From Curtobacterium sp. MCPF17_002 (lineage in GTDB: Bacteria; Actinomycetota; Actinomycetes; Actinomycetales; Microbacteriaceae), in assembly GCF_003234115.2 (NCBI RefSeq), contig NZ_CP126251.1:868001-932000 (forward strand): a stretch of DNA of 64,000 nt, read 5' to 3'. Position 1 is the first letter of the stretch. Each line of letters starts with the position of its first letter. A program made the translations under genes and the position numbers. The notes under the pieces were generated by a model, which saw nothing but the letters and a program-made list of their open reading frames with translations, did no database searches and had not been told where the DNA came from. This document shows, piece after piece, positions 25,342 to 34,041 of this stretch.

Positions 25342-25830
25342 CTACGGCTCGTAGCGCTCGACCTTCGTGACCTCGACGGCGATCTCCTTGCCGTTCGGTG
25401 CCGTGTAGGTGGCCTTGTCGCCGGCGCGCAGGCCGACGATGGCGGCGCCGACCGGGCTGACCGGGCTGTAGACGGTGAGGGCCGAGCCCTCGGCGACGAT
25501 CTCGCGGTTGCCGACCAGGAACGTCGACTCGTCGCCGGCGATGACCGCGGTGACGACCGTGCCGGGCTCGACGGTGCCGTCGAAGACCGCTTCGCTCACG
25601 GTGGCGTGCTTGAGGAGCTCGGTGAGCTGTCGGATGCGGGCCTCGATCTTGCCCTGCTCGTCCTTGGCGGCGTGGTAGCCGCCGTTCTCCTTGAGGTCGC
25701 CCTCTTCGCGAGCGGCTTCGATGCGGTTCGCGATCTCCTGACGTGCCGGCCCGGACAGCTGCGCGAGCTCGGCGGTGAGGCGATCGTGCGCCTCCTGGGT
25801 CAGCCAGGTGACCTGCGTGTCGTTGCTCAT
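25342..25830 (-). CDS. greA: Transcription elongation factor GreA
   Basis: A 162-residue factor that inserts its coiled coil into the RNA polymerase secondary channel and stimulates cleavage of backtracked RNA. The N-terminal coiled coil has the catalytic acidic tip in AREEGDLKENGGYHAAKDEQ; the C-terminal FKBP-like domain contains YSPVSPVGAAIVGLRAGD. ATG 25830 is chosen because AAGGGA lies upstream and the MSNDTQVTWLTQEAHDRL start fits; the frame extends six codons further. A 12-bp hairpin separates it from the upstream DUF4307-like gene. Confidence 0.95.
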   Translation of the reverse strand: MSNDTQVTWLTQEAHDRLTAELAQLSGPARQEIANRIEAAREEGDLKENGGYHAAKDEQGKIEARIRQLTELLKHATVSEAVFDGTVEPGTVVTAVIAGDESTFLVGNREIVAEGSALTVYSPVSPVGAAIVGLRAGDKATYTAPNGKEIAVEVTKVERYEP

Positions 25831-25851
25831 CGTGATTCCCTTCAGCAAAGA

Positions 25852-25880
25852 ACAAGACCGGCCGGAGTGGCCGGTCTTGT
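25852..25880 (-). terminator. Terminator upstream of greA
   Basis: Perfect 12-bp stem ACAAGACCGGCC with 5-nt loop, followed on the minus strand by U-rich TTGTTCTTTG. It ends the DUF4307-like transcript before greA. Confidence 0.7.
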
Positions 25881-25897
25881 CCGCGAATCAGGGCAGT

Positions 25898-26338
25898 CTA
25901 GGGAACCCAGCAGTCGTGGATCAAGCCGGTGACGCCGCGGGACACCGTGTTCACAGGAGTGTTGACGCTCCGGGTGCGCTGATCCGACGCTGTGATCCGG
26001 ATCTCCTTCCACCCGACGATCGTGAACGACTTGTCGAGGACCTGGACGGCGCACTTCGCTGCGGTGCCCGGGTCGAGGGAGACCTGACTGTGCACGACGG
26101 TCTCGTGATCGGACACGACCTGGTAGCCGACGTCGTCGGTGTCGAGGCCGTGGCTCGTCTGCCCGGGACCCGCCCAGATGACCCAGACGAGGAACACCAG
26201 CGCGACGGCGGCAGCGGCGACGATGCCGATGAAGCGCGTCCGACGTGCGCGGCCGGGGGTGCGGCCGTAGCGGTCGTCCAGCGTCGCGGTGGTGCCGGCG
26301 GACGGCTGAGGTGCCGATGGGTGCTGCGGTTCGGACAG
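25898..26338 (-). CDS. DUF4307-like membrane protein
   Basis: Small single-pass membrane protein of unknown function, typically found beside mca and greA in actinobacteria. The DDRYGRTPGRARR segment precedes one membrane helix (FIGIVAAAAVALVFLVWVIWA), then an extracytoplasmic domain with two cysteines (AAKCAVQVL and HDCWVP). No ATG, GTG or TTG start is well placed. I give a CTG at 26338 preceded by GGGAG, because a minus-strand GATAAT (-10-like) overlaps any earlier start; the open frame reaches 26434. The start is therefore uncertain, but the protein is likely real. Confidence 0.6.
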   Translation of the reverse strand: MSEPQHPSAPQPSAGTTATLDDRYGRTPGRARRTRFIGIVAAAAVALVFLVWVIWAGPGQTSHGLDTDDVGYQVVSDHETVVHSQVSLDPGTAAKCAVQVLDKSFTIVGWKEIRITASDQRTRSVNTPVNTVSRGVTGLIHDCWVP

Positions 26339-26462
26339 TTCGGGGCTCCCGGGGTGATTATCCTGATCCCAGGGTAGTTCACGCCTGGCTGTGTGCTGCC
26401 CGCGCTCGTCCCCGCACCTGCGCTCGATCCACACCCCGTCTCACCCGCAGTGAGGAAGTCCT

Positions 26463-27353
26463 GTGCCGTACCGCCTGATGGCCGTCCACGCCCACCCCGA
26501 CGACGAGTCGAGCAAGGGAGCGGCGACGGCGGCGAAGTACGCGGCCGAGGGCAACGACGTCCTCGTGGTCTCCTGCACCGGGGGCGAGGCCGGAGACATC
26601 CTCAACGAGCACCTCGGTGAACCCGCCACCAGCCGGGCGCACCGTGACATGGCCGGGTACCGCCGCACCGAGATGGCGGCGGCGCAGGCAGCACTCGGCA
26701 TCGACCACGTGTGGCTCGGCTACCACGACTCGGGTCTGCCGGACGCCGAGAAGGGCGAGACGGTGCGACCGGGGACGTTCTCCACCGTGCCGCTGGAGTA
26801 CTCGACCGAGGCACTCGTCCGCGTGATCCGCCGGTTCCGCCCGCACGTGCTCGTCACCTACGACGAGAACGGCGGCTACCCGCACCCCGACCACATCCGC
26901 ACCCACGAGGTCTCCGTCGCCGCCTGGCGTGACGCCGCCGACCCGACGAAGTACCCGGACGCCGGGCCCGCCTGGTCGGTCTCGAAGCTCTACTACGAGC
27001 GCACGATGAACCCCCGCCGCTTCCGCGCGTTCTACGACGCCCTGCGCGAGCGGGACCCGGAGAGCCCGCTCGTGGAGCAGCTCCGCGAGTGGGTCGAACG
27101 GTTCGCCGACCGGCCCGACCTGGCCACCAGCCACGTCGACGTGCACGAGTACTTCGACGCGCGCGACGCGGCCCTCCGCGCCCACGCCAGCCAGGTGCCG
27201 CCGGACAGCCCCTTCTTCTACTGGCCGAACGACCTCCTCGCGACGGTGTGGCCGACCGAGGACTACCAGCTCGTCGAGGCCCGTGTGCCCACCGAGCTCC
27301 CCGAGTCCGACCTGTTCGCGGGGATCCCTGTCGACAAGGACACGAACGCGTGA
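26463..27353 (+). CDS. mca: Mycothiol S-conjugate amidase Mca
   Basis: Zinc-dependent amidase that cleaves mycothiol S-conjugates to a mercapturic acid and GlcN-Ins, a detoxification step found only in mycothiol-making Actinobacteria. It has 296 residues. The LmbE-type metal motif AHPDDESSKGAAT is at residues 10-22, with the later metal-binding His in GGYPHPDHIRTH. The FYWPNDLLATVWPTEDYQLV ending favours Mca over MshB. Start GTG 26463 overlaps no neighbour. The stop codon overlaps the start of the next gene by 4 nt, so the two are translationally coupled. Confidence 0.93.
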   Translation: MPYRLMAVHAHPDDESSKGAATAAKYAAEGNDVLVVSCTGGEAGDILNEHLGEPATSRAHRDMAGYRRTEMAAAQAALGIDHVWLGYHDSGLPDAEKGETVRPGTFSTVPLEYSTEALVRVIRRFRPHVLVTYDENGGYPHPDHIRTHEVSVAAWRDAADPTKYPDAGPAWSVSKLYYERTMNPRRFRAFYDALRERDPESPLVEQLREWVERFADRPDLATSHVDVHEYFDARDAALRAHASQVPPDSPFFYWPNDLLATVWPTEDYQLVEARVPTELPESDLFAGIPVDKDTNA

Positions 27354-27694
27354 GCACCATCGCGGCAGTACTCGCCGCCACCCCCAGCCCGAGCCCGACC
27401 TCGACCGTCCCCGACGTGGACGTGACGCCCGGCGTCGCGGGCTTCATCGCGATCGCGCTCGTCGCCGTCGTGACGATCCTGCTCGTCATCGACATGACCC
27501 GGCGCATCCGCCGCACCCGCTACCGCTCCGAGATCCGGGAGCGCCTGGAGGCCGAGGCGAACGGCACGGCGCCGGACGGCCACGGCGACGGAGTCGGGGG
27601 CAGGGTCGGCGACGGGGTCGCCACGGACGAGCCGAACCGGCGCGCTGCCGAGGACGGCCGAGCCGACGTCGGCGACGACACCGAGCGCGGCTGA
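27350..27694 (+). CDS. Small single-pass membrane protein coupled to mca
   Basis: A 114-residue protein whose GTG start (27350) overlaps the mca stop (GTGA). It has one membrane helix (about residues 28-48, VAGFIAIALVAVVTILLVID) followed by a basic MTRRIRRTRYRSEIRERLE segment and an Asp/Gly-rich tail. Proteins of this layout follow mca in many actinobacteria; the function is unknown. Nothing else identifies it. Confidence 0.75.
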   Translation: MSTIAAVLAATPSPSPTSTVPDVDVTPGVAGFIAIALVAVVTILLVIDMTRRIRRTRYRSEIRERLEAEANGTAPDGHGDGVGGRVGDGVATDEPNRRAAEDGRADVGDDTERG

Positions 27695-27737
27695 CACGAC
27701 CACACCGCGCGGCGGGGCTGCATCGCGCTGCGGGGGC

Positions 27738-27795
27738 GAAATCGCTCGTAGTGGGCGGAATCGCGCGTAGGAAGCGGAATCGCTCGTAGGAGGCA
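27738..27795. repeat. Three ~19-bp imperfect tandem repeats
   Basis: Units GAAATCGCTCGTAGTGGGCG, GAATCGCGCGTAGGAAGCG and GAATCGCTCGTAGGAGGCA lie head to tail in the gap between the mca operon and convergent trhA. A GCAGGAATTTCCTGC palindrome follows at once. Confidence 0.75.
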
Positions 27796-27840
27796 GGAAT
27801 TTCCTGCTCACCATGCGCGGAAGCGCTTCCTACTGCACGC

Positions 27841-27881
27841 GTGATGGGCAGGAACGCGCACCGTGATGGGCAGGAACGCGC
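27841..27881. repeat. Two 19-bp direct repeats, 22-bp period
   Basis: GTGATGGGCAGGAACGCGC occurs at 27841-27859 and again at 27863-27881, next to the trhA stop. The core GCAGGAA is shared with neighbouring palindromes. Confidence 0.8.
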
Positions 27882-27899
27882 GGGTGTGCGTGCGCGCAG

Positions 27900-28607
27900 T
27901 CAGCGCACGGGGTGCAGCGCCACGAGCAGGACGCCGGCCCACTGCGCGGCGAAGGCCACGACCGTGAGCGCGTGGAAGACCTCGTGGAACCCGAACAGCG
28001 TCGGTGACGGGTTCGGCCGCTTGAAGGCGTAGACCAGCGCACCGACGATGTACGCCACGCCGCCGGACAGGATGAGCACGGTCATCGGCACGCTCGCGGC
28101 GAAGAACTGCGGCAGCAGCCCGAGCGCCGCGCACCCGAGCACGAGGTAGATCGGCACGTACAGCCACCGCGGTGCGCCGATCCAGAGCACCCGGAATGCG
28201 ATGCCGAGCGCTGCGCCGGACCACATCACCCACAGCACCACGACCATGAGCGTGTGCGGCAGGGCGCAGATCGCGACGGGCGTGTAGGTACCGGCGATGA
28301 GCAGCAGGATGTTCGTGTGGTCGATGCGCTTCAGGACCCGCTTCACCGTCGGTCCCCACGGGAAGCGGTGGTAGGTCGCCGAGACGCCGAACATCGCGAG
28401 CGACGTCGCCATGAACACCGCACTGCCGACCTTCGCCGCCGGGGAGCCGGCGAGGGAGATGAGCACGATGCCCATCGCGACGGCGAACGGGAACGCCCCG
28501 AGGTGGATCCAGCCGCGCCAGGCGGGACGCGTCTCGGGCGGGGTGCTCGTGGCCTCTTCGGTGAAGGGGACGTGGGGGAGTGTCCCGGTGTCGTGCTCGG
28601 CGTGCAT
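27900..28607 (-). CDS. trhA: Hemolysin III / PAQR family membrane protein
   Basis: A 235-residue seven-helix membrane protein of the hemolysin III (TrhA/YqfA) family, implicated in membrane-energy and lipid homeostasis. Metal-binding-type residues are visible in SATYHRFPW, KRIDHTNILLLIAGTYTP and, near the C terminus, FGFHEVFHALTVVAF, matching the His/Asp pattern of the family. The N-terminal 30 residues are hydrophilic. ATG 28607 lacks a strong ribosome binding site. It is divergent from uppS. Confidence 0.88.
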   Translation of the reverse strand: MHAEHDTGTLPHVPFTEEATSTPPETRPAWRGWIHLGAFPFAVAMGIVLISLAGSPAAKVGSAVFMATSLAMFGVSATYHRFPWGPTVKRVLKRIDHTNILLLIAGTYTPVAICALPHTLMVVVLWVMWSGAALGIAFRVLWIGAPRWLYVPIYLVLGCAALGLLPQFFAASVPMTVLILSGGVAYIVGALVYAFKRPNPSPTLFGFHEVFHALTVVAFAAQWAGVLLVALHPVR

Positions 28608-28680
28608 GGTCCGACCGTATGGGCAGATGCCGAACGAATGCCGAGGGTGCTTCCGAGGCCGTGTGCACTATGTTCGACGC

Positions 28681-29466
28681 GTGAGCGGCAAGGTCGGGTG
28701 GGCAGGACGAGGGATTCTCTACCGCGCCTACCAGAGCCGCATCCGCCGCCAGATCGACGACGCGGTCAAGCCGAAGCACGTCGCCATGATCGTGGACGGC
28801 AACCGTCGCTGGGCGAAGCAGCTCGGCCTCGAGTCCGCCGCCCACGGACACCGCGCCGGCGCCGCGAAGATCCCCGAGTTCCTGACGTGGTGCGACGACC
28901 TCGGGATCGAGGTCGTGACGCTCTACCTGTTGTCGTCCGACAACCTCACGGGCCGCGGTGGCGAGGAGCTCGAGCAGCTCGTCGGCATCATCGCCGACCT
29001 GGCCGGCACCCTCGCCGACCACCGGGACTGGCGGGTGCAGCACGTCGGCGCGAACGAAGGGCTCCCCGCGGCACTCGTGGCCGCGCTCGAGCAGGCCGAG
29101 CAGCGCACGGCCGACCACACGGGGCTGCACGTCAACCTCGCGGTCGGGTACGGCGGTCGGCGCGAGATCGCGGACGCCATGCGCAGCATCGTGCGGGCGC
29201 ACGGCGAGGGCGGCGGGACGCTCGACACCCTGGCCGAGGTCCTCACGCCGGAGCTCATCGGCGACCACCTGTACACGCAGGGGCAGCCCGACCCGGACCT
29301 CGTGATCCGGACCTCGGGCGAGCAGCGGCTGTCCGACTTCATGCTGTGGCAGAGCGCGCACAGCGAGTTCTACTTCGTCGAGGCGTTCTACCCCGACCTG
29401 CGCGAGGTCGACTTCCTCCGCGCGGTGCGTGACTTCGGGCTGCGGTCCCGTCGCTTCGGCGGCTGA
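28681..29466 (+). CDS. uppS: Isoprenyl transferase (undecaprenyl diphosphate synthase type)
   Basis: cis-Prenyltransferase that builds the polyprenyl diphosphate carrier for cell-wall synthesis. It has 261 residues. The catalytic Asp is in HVAMIVDGNRRWAKQLGL, followed by the helix LSSDNLTGRGGEELEQLV and the C-terminal RTSGEQRLSDFMLWQSAHSE substrate motif. Actinobacteria often carry two paralogues with different chain lengths; which one this is cannot be told. GTG 28681 lies 12 nt after the first base of TATGTT (28669-28674), a leaderless pattern; the frame upstream is antisense to trhA. Confidence 0.93.
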   Translation: MSGKVGWAGRGILYRAYQSRIRRQIDDAVKPKHVAMIVDGNRRWAKQLGLESAAHGHRAGAAKIPEFLTWCDDLGIEVVTLYLLSSDNLTGRGGEELEQLVGIIADLAGTLADHRDWRVQHVGANEGLPAALVAALEQAEQRTADHTGLHVNLAVGYGGRREIADAMRSIVRAHGEGGGTLDTLAEVLTPELIGDHLYTQGQPDPDLVIRTSGEQRLSDFMLWQSAHSEFYFVEAFYPDLREVDFLRAVRDFGLRSRRFGG

Positions 29467-29470
29467 GACA

Positions 29471-29512
29471 GCGCAGCGCGCAGCGCGCAGCGCGCAGCGC
29501 GCAGCGCGCAGC
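29471..29512. repeat. Six-copy 7-bp tandem repeat
   Basis: Six exact copies of GCGCAGC (42 bp) start five nt after the uppS stop codon. They are followed by GC-rich DNA without a gene until the aminotransferase start at 29643. Confidence 0.9.
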
Positions 29513-29642
29513 GCGGCCCCCGGTGCGCAGTCGCCGGGCACGCGGGCCGCGCGCCGCGCGGTGCGCACAACGGTCTGGGTTCGCTCGGTCTCGGGCATCC
29601 CAGTAGACTCACAGGGTTTTCGTCCCACGGAAGGTTGCCCCT

Positions 29643-30752
29643 GTGAACATCGCCGAGTACGCCGACGGCTTCGCCGAAGAGCCCGGCTACCTCGACCACG
29701 CCGCGTTCGGCCCCGTGCAGACCGCGGTCCTCGAGGAACAGCGCGTCCTCGGGACGATCCAGGAGCACATGCGCTTCGGCGCCATGGAGACGCTCGACGA
29801 GCAGGACGTCCGCGTCCGCACCGTCGCCGCACGACTCGTCGGCCGCCGCGAGGACCAGGTCGTCTCGCAGACCGCCACCACGCCCGGCCTGCTGCACACC
29901 GCGTTCGGCCTGACCGGCGGGGTGCTCGTCTCCGCCGACGAGTACCCGTCGCTGCCCCTCGCCCTCGCCAGCGCCGCCTCGGCCACCGGCGGTCGCGTGC
30001 AGCCGGTCGTCATCGAGTCCGGTGCCGGATGGGTGACGCCCGCGCTCATCGAGTCGCGCCTGACCGACGACGTCACCGCGGTCGCCGTGTCCCTCGTCGA
30101 CTGGCAGACGGGCTACCTCGCCGACCTCGCCGGCATCCGCGAGGTCATCGGCGACCGCCTCCTCATCGTCGACGCGATCCAGGGCTTCGGCGTCGTGGAC
30201 GCCCCGTACGAGGTCGCCGACGTCGTCGCGACCGGCGGACAGAAGTGGCTGCACGCCGGATGGGGCACCGGGTTCACCGCCTTCAGTGACCGTGCCCTGA
30301 ACCGTCTCCGCCCGGCACTGTCCGGCCCGCACGGCACGACCGGGTGGCCCACTGAGGTCCCCTCCGTCCGCCCCGGGGCCGCCGGCTTCCAGATGACGCG
30401 CACCGACCCGGTCGCGCAGGCCCGGATGGCCGTGTCCCTCGACCGGCTCACCGCCGTCGGCGTCGCCGCCGTGCAGGAGCGCGTCACCGACCGGGTCGAG
30501 CGGGTCTTCGACATCGCCGACGAGTTCGGGCTGTCGGTGGAGTCGAGCCGTGACCCGCGCGAGCGCGCCGGCATCGTCGTCCTCCGTCCGCCGCAGGGGC
30601 GCCTCACGGCGCTGTCGGCCGCGTTCCACAACCACGGGGTCACCGCGACGACGCGGCTCGGCGTCGCGCGCGTGTCGGTGTTCGCCTCCACGACGGACGA
30701 GACGCTGGACATGTTCCGCGACGCCTGCCTGTCGTACGCGACGATGCAGTAG
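29643..30752 (+). CDS. Class V aminotransferase family PLP enzyme
   Basis: A 369-residue fold-type I PLP enzyme of the class V aminotransferase / cysteine desulfurase-like family. The Schiff-base lysine is in VATGGQKWLHAGWGTGF, preceded by the cofactor Asp in LLIVDAIQGFGVVD. It has no conserved active-site cysteine of a desulfurase, so an aminotransferase or lyase is likelier; the substrate is unknown. GTG 29643 has GGAAGG upstream, and TAGACT near 29604 may be its -10. It stands alone between uppS and a palindrome. Confidence 0.75.
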   Translation: MNIAEYADGFAEEPGYLDHAAFGPVQTAVLEEQRVLGTIQEHMRFGAMETLDEQDVRVRTVAARLVGRREDQVVSQTATTPGLLHTAFGLTGGVLVSADEYPSLPLALASAASATGGRVQPVVIESGAGWVTPALIESRLTDDVTAVAVSLVDWQTGYLADLAGIREVIGDRLLIVDAIQGFGVVDAPYEVADVVATGGQKWLHAGWGTGFTAFSDRALNRLRPALSGPHGTTGWPTEVPSVRPGAAGFQMTRTDPVAQARMAVSLDRLTAVGVAAVQERVTDRVERVFDIADEFGLSVESSRDPRERAGIVVLRPPQGRLTALSAAFHNHGVTATTRLGVARVSVFASTTDETLDMFRDACLSYATMQ

Positions 30753-30766
30753 AGCGGCTCCGTCTT

Positions 30767-30810
30767 CGGACTGGAGGCGCGGTGCGGGCCCGCACCGCGC
30801 CTCCAGTCCG
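30767..30810. terminator. Perfect 44-bp palindrome (CTGGAGGCGCG family)
   Basis: Two exact 22-nt arms centred on GGGCCC, containing CTGGAGGCGCGGTGCGGG. It lies 14 nt after the aminotransferase stop and before the phoH promoter region. Confidence 0.8.
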
Positions 30811-30816
30811 TCTCCT

Positions 30817-30837
30817 GGTCACGTTGTTCACGTGACC
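30817..30837. promoter_or_regulatory. 21-bp palindromic operator-like site upstream of phoH
   Basis: GGTCACG, seven nt, then CGTGACC: a perfect 7+7 inverted repeat about 50 nt upstream of a TAGCTT hexamer (30886-30891). It could be a regulator binding site or a minor hairpin; nothing shows which. Confidence 0.4.
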
Positions 30838-30897
30838 GTAACGCGCGGAACCGCGTGTCGGTGGCGACGTGTCGGAGGTCGGACGTAGCTTGGCCCC

Positions 30898-30995
30898 ATC
30901 GGGCACCGCGCCCGATCGAAGCGGCCACAGTCGGTGCTTCGGGACCGCTCCAGTGGCCGCGTTCGAGGACATGGACCGGGCCGATCGCGGCCCGG
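30898..30995 (+). promoter_or_regulatory. Structured phoH 5' leader
   Basis: Between TAGCTT (30886) and the phoH start there are three stems: ATCGGGC/GCCCGAT around 30898-30917, GCGGCCAC/GTGGCCGC at 30921-30960 and CCGGGCCG/GCGGCCCGG ending just before the ribosome binding site. The last could mask translation. No known riboswitch class is recognised. Confidence 0.35.
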
Positions 30996-31009
30996 GGATG
31001 GAGTGGGTC

Positions 31010-32365
31010 GTGACCTCTCAGAACGTCTCTCGCGGAACGCAGCACCAGCACACCGCGGACTCGTCCACATCGGTCGCCCAGCGCACGTACGTGCTCGACA
31101 CCTCGGTGCTCCTCAGCGATCCGCGGGCACTGTTCCGCTTCGCGGAGCACGCGGTCGTCCTGCCCGTCGTGGTCGTCAGCGAGCTGGAGTCCAAGCGCAA
31201 CGACCCGGAGATCGGGTACTTCGCCCGGCAGGCGCTCCGGCTGCTCGACGAACTGCGGATCGAACACGAACGGCTCGACTTCCCGATCGCGATCGGCGAC
31301 GGCGGGTCGTTCCGGGTCGAGCTGAACCACTCCAACCAGTCCGTGCTCCCCTCCGGGCTGCAGCTCGGGGACAACGACTCGCGGATCCTGGCGGTCGCGT
31401 CGAACCTCAAGAACGACGGACTCGACGTCGTCGTCGTCTCGAAGGACCTACCGCTCCGCGTGAAGGCGTCGTCGATCGGCATGGCGGCGGAGGAGTACCG
31501 CGCCGAACTCGCCGTCGACAGCGGCTACACCGGTGTCGCCGAACTCCAGGTGTCCGGTGAGCAGATGTCCGACCTCTACGAGAAGGAGGAGATCCGCACC
31601 GCCTCGCTCGAGGGGATCCCGGTGAACACCGGCGTCGTGATCCACTCGGAACGCGGGTCGGCGCTCGGCCGGGTGATCTCCGGGGGATCCGTGGCCCTCG
31701 TCCGCGGCGACCGCGAGGTCTTCGGCCTCCGCGGCCGCTCCGCCGAACAGCGGCTCGCCATTGACGCGCTGCTCGACCCGGAGATCGGCATCGTGTCCCT
31801 CGGCGGCAGCGCAGGCACGGGCAAGTCGGCGCTCGCGCTCTGCGCCGGGCTCGAGGCCGTGCTCGAACGACAGCAGCACAAGAAGATCATGGTGTTCCGC
31901 CCGCTGTACGCCGTGGGCGGCCAGGAGCTCGGCTTCCTGCCGGGTGACGCCAGCGAGAAGATGAACCCGTGGGCGCAGGCGGTCTACGACACGCTCGGCG
32001 CCCTGGTGTCGGAGAACGTCCTCGACGAGGTCGTCGAGCGGGGAATGCTCGAGGTGCTCCCGCTGACGCACATCCGTGGCCGTTCGCTGCACGACGCGTT
32101 CGTGATCGTGGACGAGGCGCAGTCGCTCGAGCGCAACGTGCTGCTCACGATGCTCTCCCGCATCGGGCAGAACTCCCGCGTGGTGCTCACGCACGACGTC
32201 GCCCAGCGCGACAACCTCCGGGTGGGGCGGCACGACGGGGTCGCGTCGGTCATCGAGCGGCTCAAGGGCCACCCGCTGTTCGCGCACGTGACGCTGACCC
32301 GGTCGGAGCGCTCGGCGATCGCGGCGCTCGTCACCGAGATGCTGGACTCGCCCGACCTCGTGTAG
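31010..32365 (+). CDS. PhoH family ATPase with N-terminal PIN domain
   Basis: A 451-residue PIN-PhoH fusion (PhoH2-like), a predicted RNA-unwinding and RNA-cleaving enzyme. The PIN domain covers about residues 25-165 and starts [13 protein letters not shown] with acidic residues VVSELES and [11 protein letters not shown]. The PhoH ATPase has Walker [13 protein letters not shown] and Walker [15 protein letters not shown] 31010 is chosen because GGAG lies 7 nt upstream; ATG 30998 and the open frame from 30869 are alternatives, but their extra residues are atypical. Convergent with fumC. Confidence 0.88.
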   Translation: MTSQNVSRGTQHQHTADSSTSVAQRTYVLDTSVLLSDPRALFRFAEHAVVLPVVVVSELESKRNDPEIGYFARQALRLLDELRIEHERLDFPIAIGDGGSFRVELNHSNQSVLPSGLQLGDNDSRILAVASNLKNDGLDVVVVSKDLPLRVKASSIGMAAEEYRAELAVDSGYTGVAELQVSGEQMSDLYEKEEIRTASLEGIPVNTGVVIHSERGSALGRVISGGSVALVRGDREVFGLRGRSAEQRLAIDALLDPEIGIVSLGGSAGTGKSALALCAGLEAVLERQQHKKIMVFRPLYAVGGQELGFLPGDASEKMNPWAQAVYDTLGALVSENVLDEVVERGMLEVLPLTHIRGRSLHDAFVIVDEAQSLERNVLLTMLSRIGQNSRVVLTHDVAQRDNLRVGRHDGVASVIERLKGHPLFAHVTLTRSERSAIAALVTEMLDSPDLV

Positions 32366-32381
32366 AGCGCTGCGCGGTCGT

Positions 32382-32442
32382 TCGCGCTGCGGTCCCGCTG
32401 CGGTCGCGCTGCGGTCGTTCGCTCGCGCTGCGGTCCCGCTGC
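32382..32442. repeat. Direct repeats of a CGCTGCGGTC motif
   Basis: TCGCGCTGCGGTCCCGCTGC is exact at 32382-32401 and 32423-32442. Partial CGCTGCGGTC copies lie between them. The array sits directly after phoH and runs into the terminator. Confidence 0.75.
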
Positions 32443-32500
32443 ACAACGAAAGTCACCCCGAGCCGTGTGTTTTCGCGGCTCGGGGTGACTTCGGTTGTGC
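32441..32500. terminator. Bidirectional terminator between phoH and fumC
   Basis: Two 25-nt arms (GTCACCCCGAGCCG core) pair at 23 of 25 positions around a 10-nt U-containing loop, TGTGTTTTCG. It is placed between convergent genes and can serve both. Confidence 0.85.
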
Positions 32501-32512
32501 GAGGGGCCGGCG

Positions 32513-33931
32513 TCAGTTCGGGTGCGTCATGCTGAGGACGTCGAGGGCGCTGTCGAGCTGCTCCTCGGTGACCTCGCCGCGCTCGACGTGGCCGAGTGCG
32601 ATCACGGCCTCGCGCACAGTGAGCCCCTCGGCGACGGCGAACTTCGCGACCTTCGCCGCGGCCTCGTAGCCGATGACGCGGTTGAGCGGCGTGACGATCG
32701 ACGGCGACGACTCGGCGAAGGACCGTGCCCGGTCGAGGTTCGCCTCGAGCCCGTCGATGGTCTTGTCGGCCAGCACCCGCGAGCTGTTCGCGAGCAGGCG
32801 GATCGACTCGAGGAGCGCGGTGCCCATGACGGGGATCGCGACGTTCAGCTCGAACGCGCCGGACGCACCGGCCCACGCGATGGTGGCGTCGTTGCCGATC
32901 ACCCGGGCGGCGACCATGAGCGTGGCCTCGGGGATCACCGGGTTGACCTTGCCCGGCATGATCGACGAGCCCGGCTGCAGGTCGGGGATGTGCAGTTCGC
33001 CGAGACCCGTGTTCGGCCCGGAGCCCATCCAGCGGAGGTCGTTGTTGATCTTCGTCAGGCTGACCGCGATGACCCTGAGGGCGCCGGACGCCTCGACGAG
33101 GGCGTCACGCGCACCCTGCGCCTCGAAGTGGTCGAGCGCCTCGGTGATCGGCAGGCCGGTGTCCGTGGCGAGCTGGGCGATCACGCGCTGCGGGAAGCCC
33201 TTCGGTGTGTTGATGCCGGTGCCGACCGCGGTGCCACCGAGCGGGACCTCGGCCACGCGGGGGAGCGTCGCGTTCACGCGCTCGATGCCGAGCCGGACCT
33301 GGCGCGCGTACCCGCCGAACTCCTGCCCGAGGGTGACCGGGGTGGCGTCCATGAGGTGCGTGCGGCCGGACTTCACCGCGTCGGCCCACAGCGTGGCCTT
33401 CGCCTCGAGCGACTCGGCGAGGTGCTCGAGTGCGGGGACGAGCGTGCGGATGAGTGCTTCGGTCACGGCGACGTGCACCGACGTCGGGAACACGTCGTTG
33501 GAGGACTGCGAGGCGTTCACGTGGTCGTTCGGGTGCACCGCGGTACCGGCGATGTCCGACGCGAGCGTCGCGAGGACCTCGTTCATGTTCATGTTCGACG
33601 AGGTGCCGCTGCCGGTCTGGTACACGTCGACCGGGAACTGGTCGTGGTGCTCCCCGGCGATGATCGCGTCCGCCGCCTTCGCCACGGCGTCCGCCAGCGC
33701 CGGCTCGACGATGCCGAGCTCGCCGTTGACGATCGCCGCCGCCCGCTTGATGCGGGCGAGGGCCACGATCTGCGCCGACTCGAGCCCGCTGCCCGAGATC
33801 GGGAAGTTCTCCACCGCCCGCTGCGTCTGGGCGCGGTAGAGCGCCGACTTCGGCACCCGGACCTCGCCCATCGTGTCGTGCTCGATGCGGTAGTCGCCGT
33901 CGGTCGCGGTGCTCGGGGTGGTGTCGGTCAC
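32513..33931 (-). CDS. fumC: Class II fumarate hydratase
   Basis: TCA-cycle enzyme converting fumarate to malate. It has 472 residues, homotetrameric in the family. Signature motif [12 protein letters not shown] is present, with [20 protein letters not shown] containing the catalytic His and [16 protein letters not shown] at the active site. Start GTG 33931 has AGGAAGGA upstream on the minus strand. It lies last in a minus-strand cluster after the carbonic anhydrase gene, 110 nt downstream of it. Confidence 0.95.
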   Translation of the reverse strand: MTDTTPSTATDGDYRIEHDTMGEVRVPKSALYRAQTQRAVENFPISGSGLESAQIVALARIKRAAAIVNGELGIVEPALADAVAKAADAIIAGEHHDQFPVDVYQTGSGTSSNMNMNEVLATLASDIAGTAVHPNDHVNASQSSNDVFPTSVHVAVTEALIRTLVPALEHLAESLEAKATLWADAVKSGRTHLMDATPVTLGQEFGGYARQVRLGIERVNATLPRVAEVPLGGTAVGTGINTPKGFPQRVIAQLATDTGLPITEALDHFEAQGARDALVEASGALRVIAVSLTKINNDLRWMGSGPNTGLGELHIPDLQPGSSIMPGKVNPVIPEATLMVAARVIGNDATIAWAGASGAFELNVAIPVMGTALLESIRLLANSSRVLADKTIDGLEANLDRARSFAESSPSIVTPLNRVIGYEAAAKVAKFAVAEGLTVREAVIALGHVERGEVTEEQLDSALDVLSMTHPN

Positions 33932-34041
33932 GTCGTCGTGGTCCTTCCTGGGGTGTTCGCCGGCCGCGGTCGCGCCGGCTGGTGTGGTGTCCCGGTGGCG
34001 GGGTGGCCGCTGGTGTCCGGGACGGTCGTCGTGTCGGTCGG

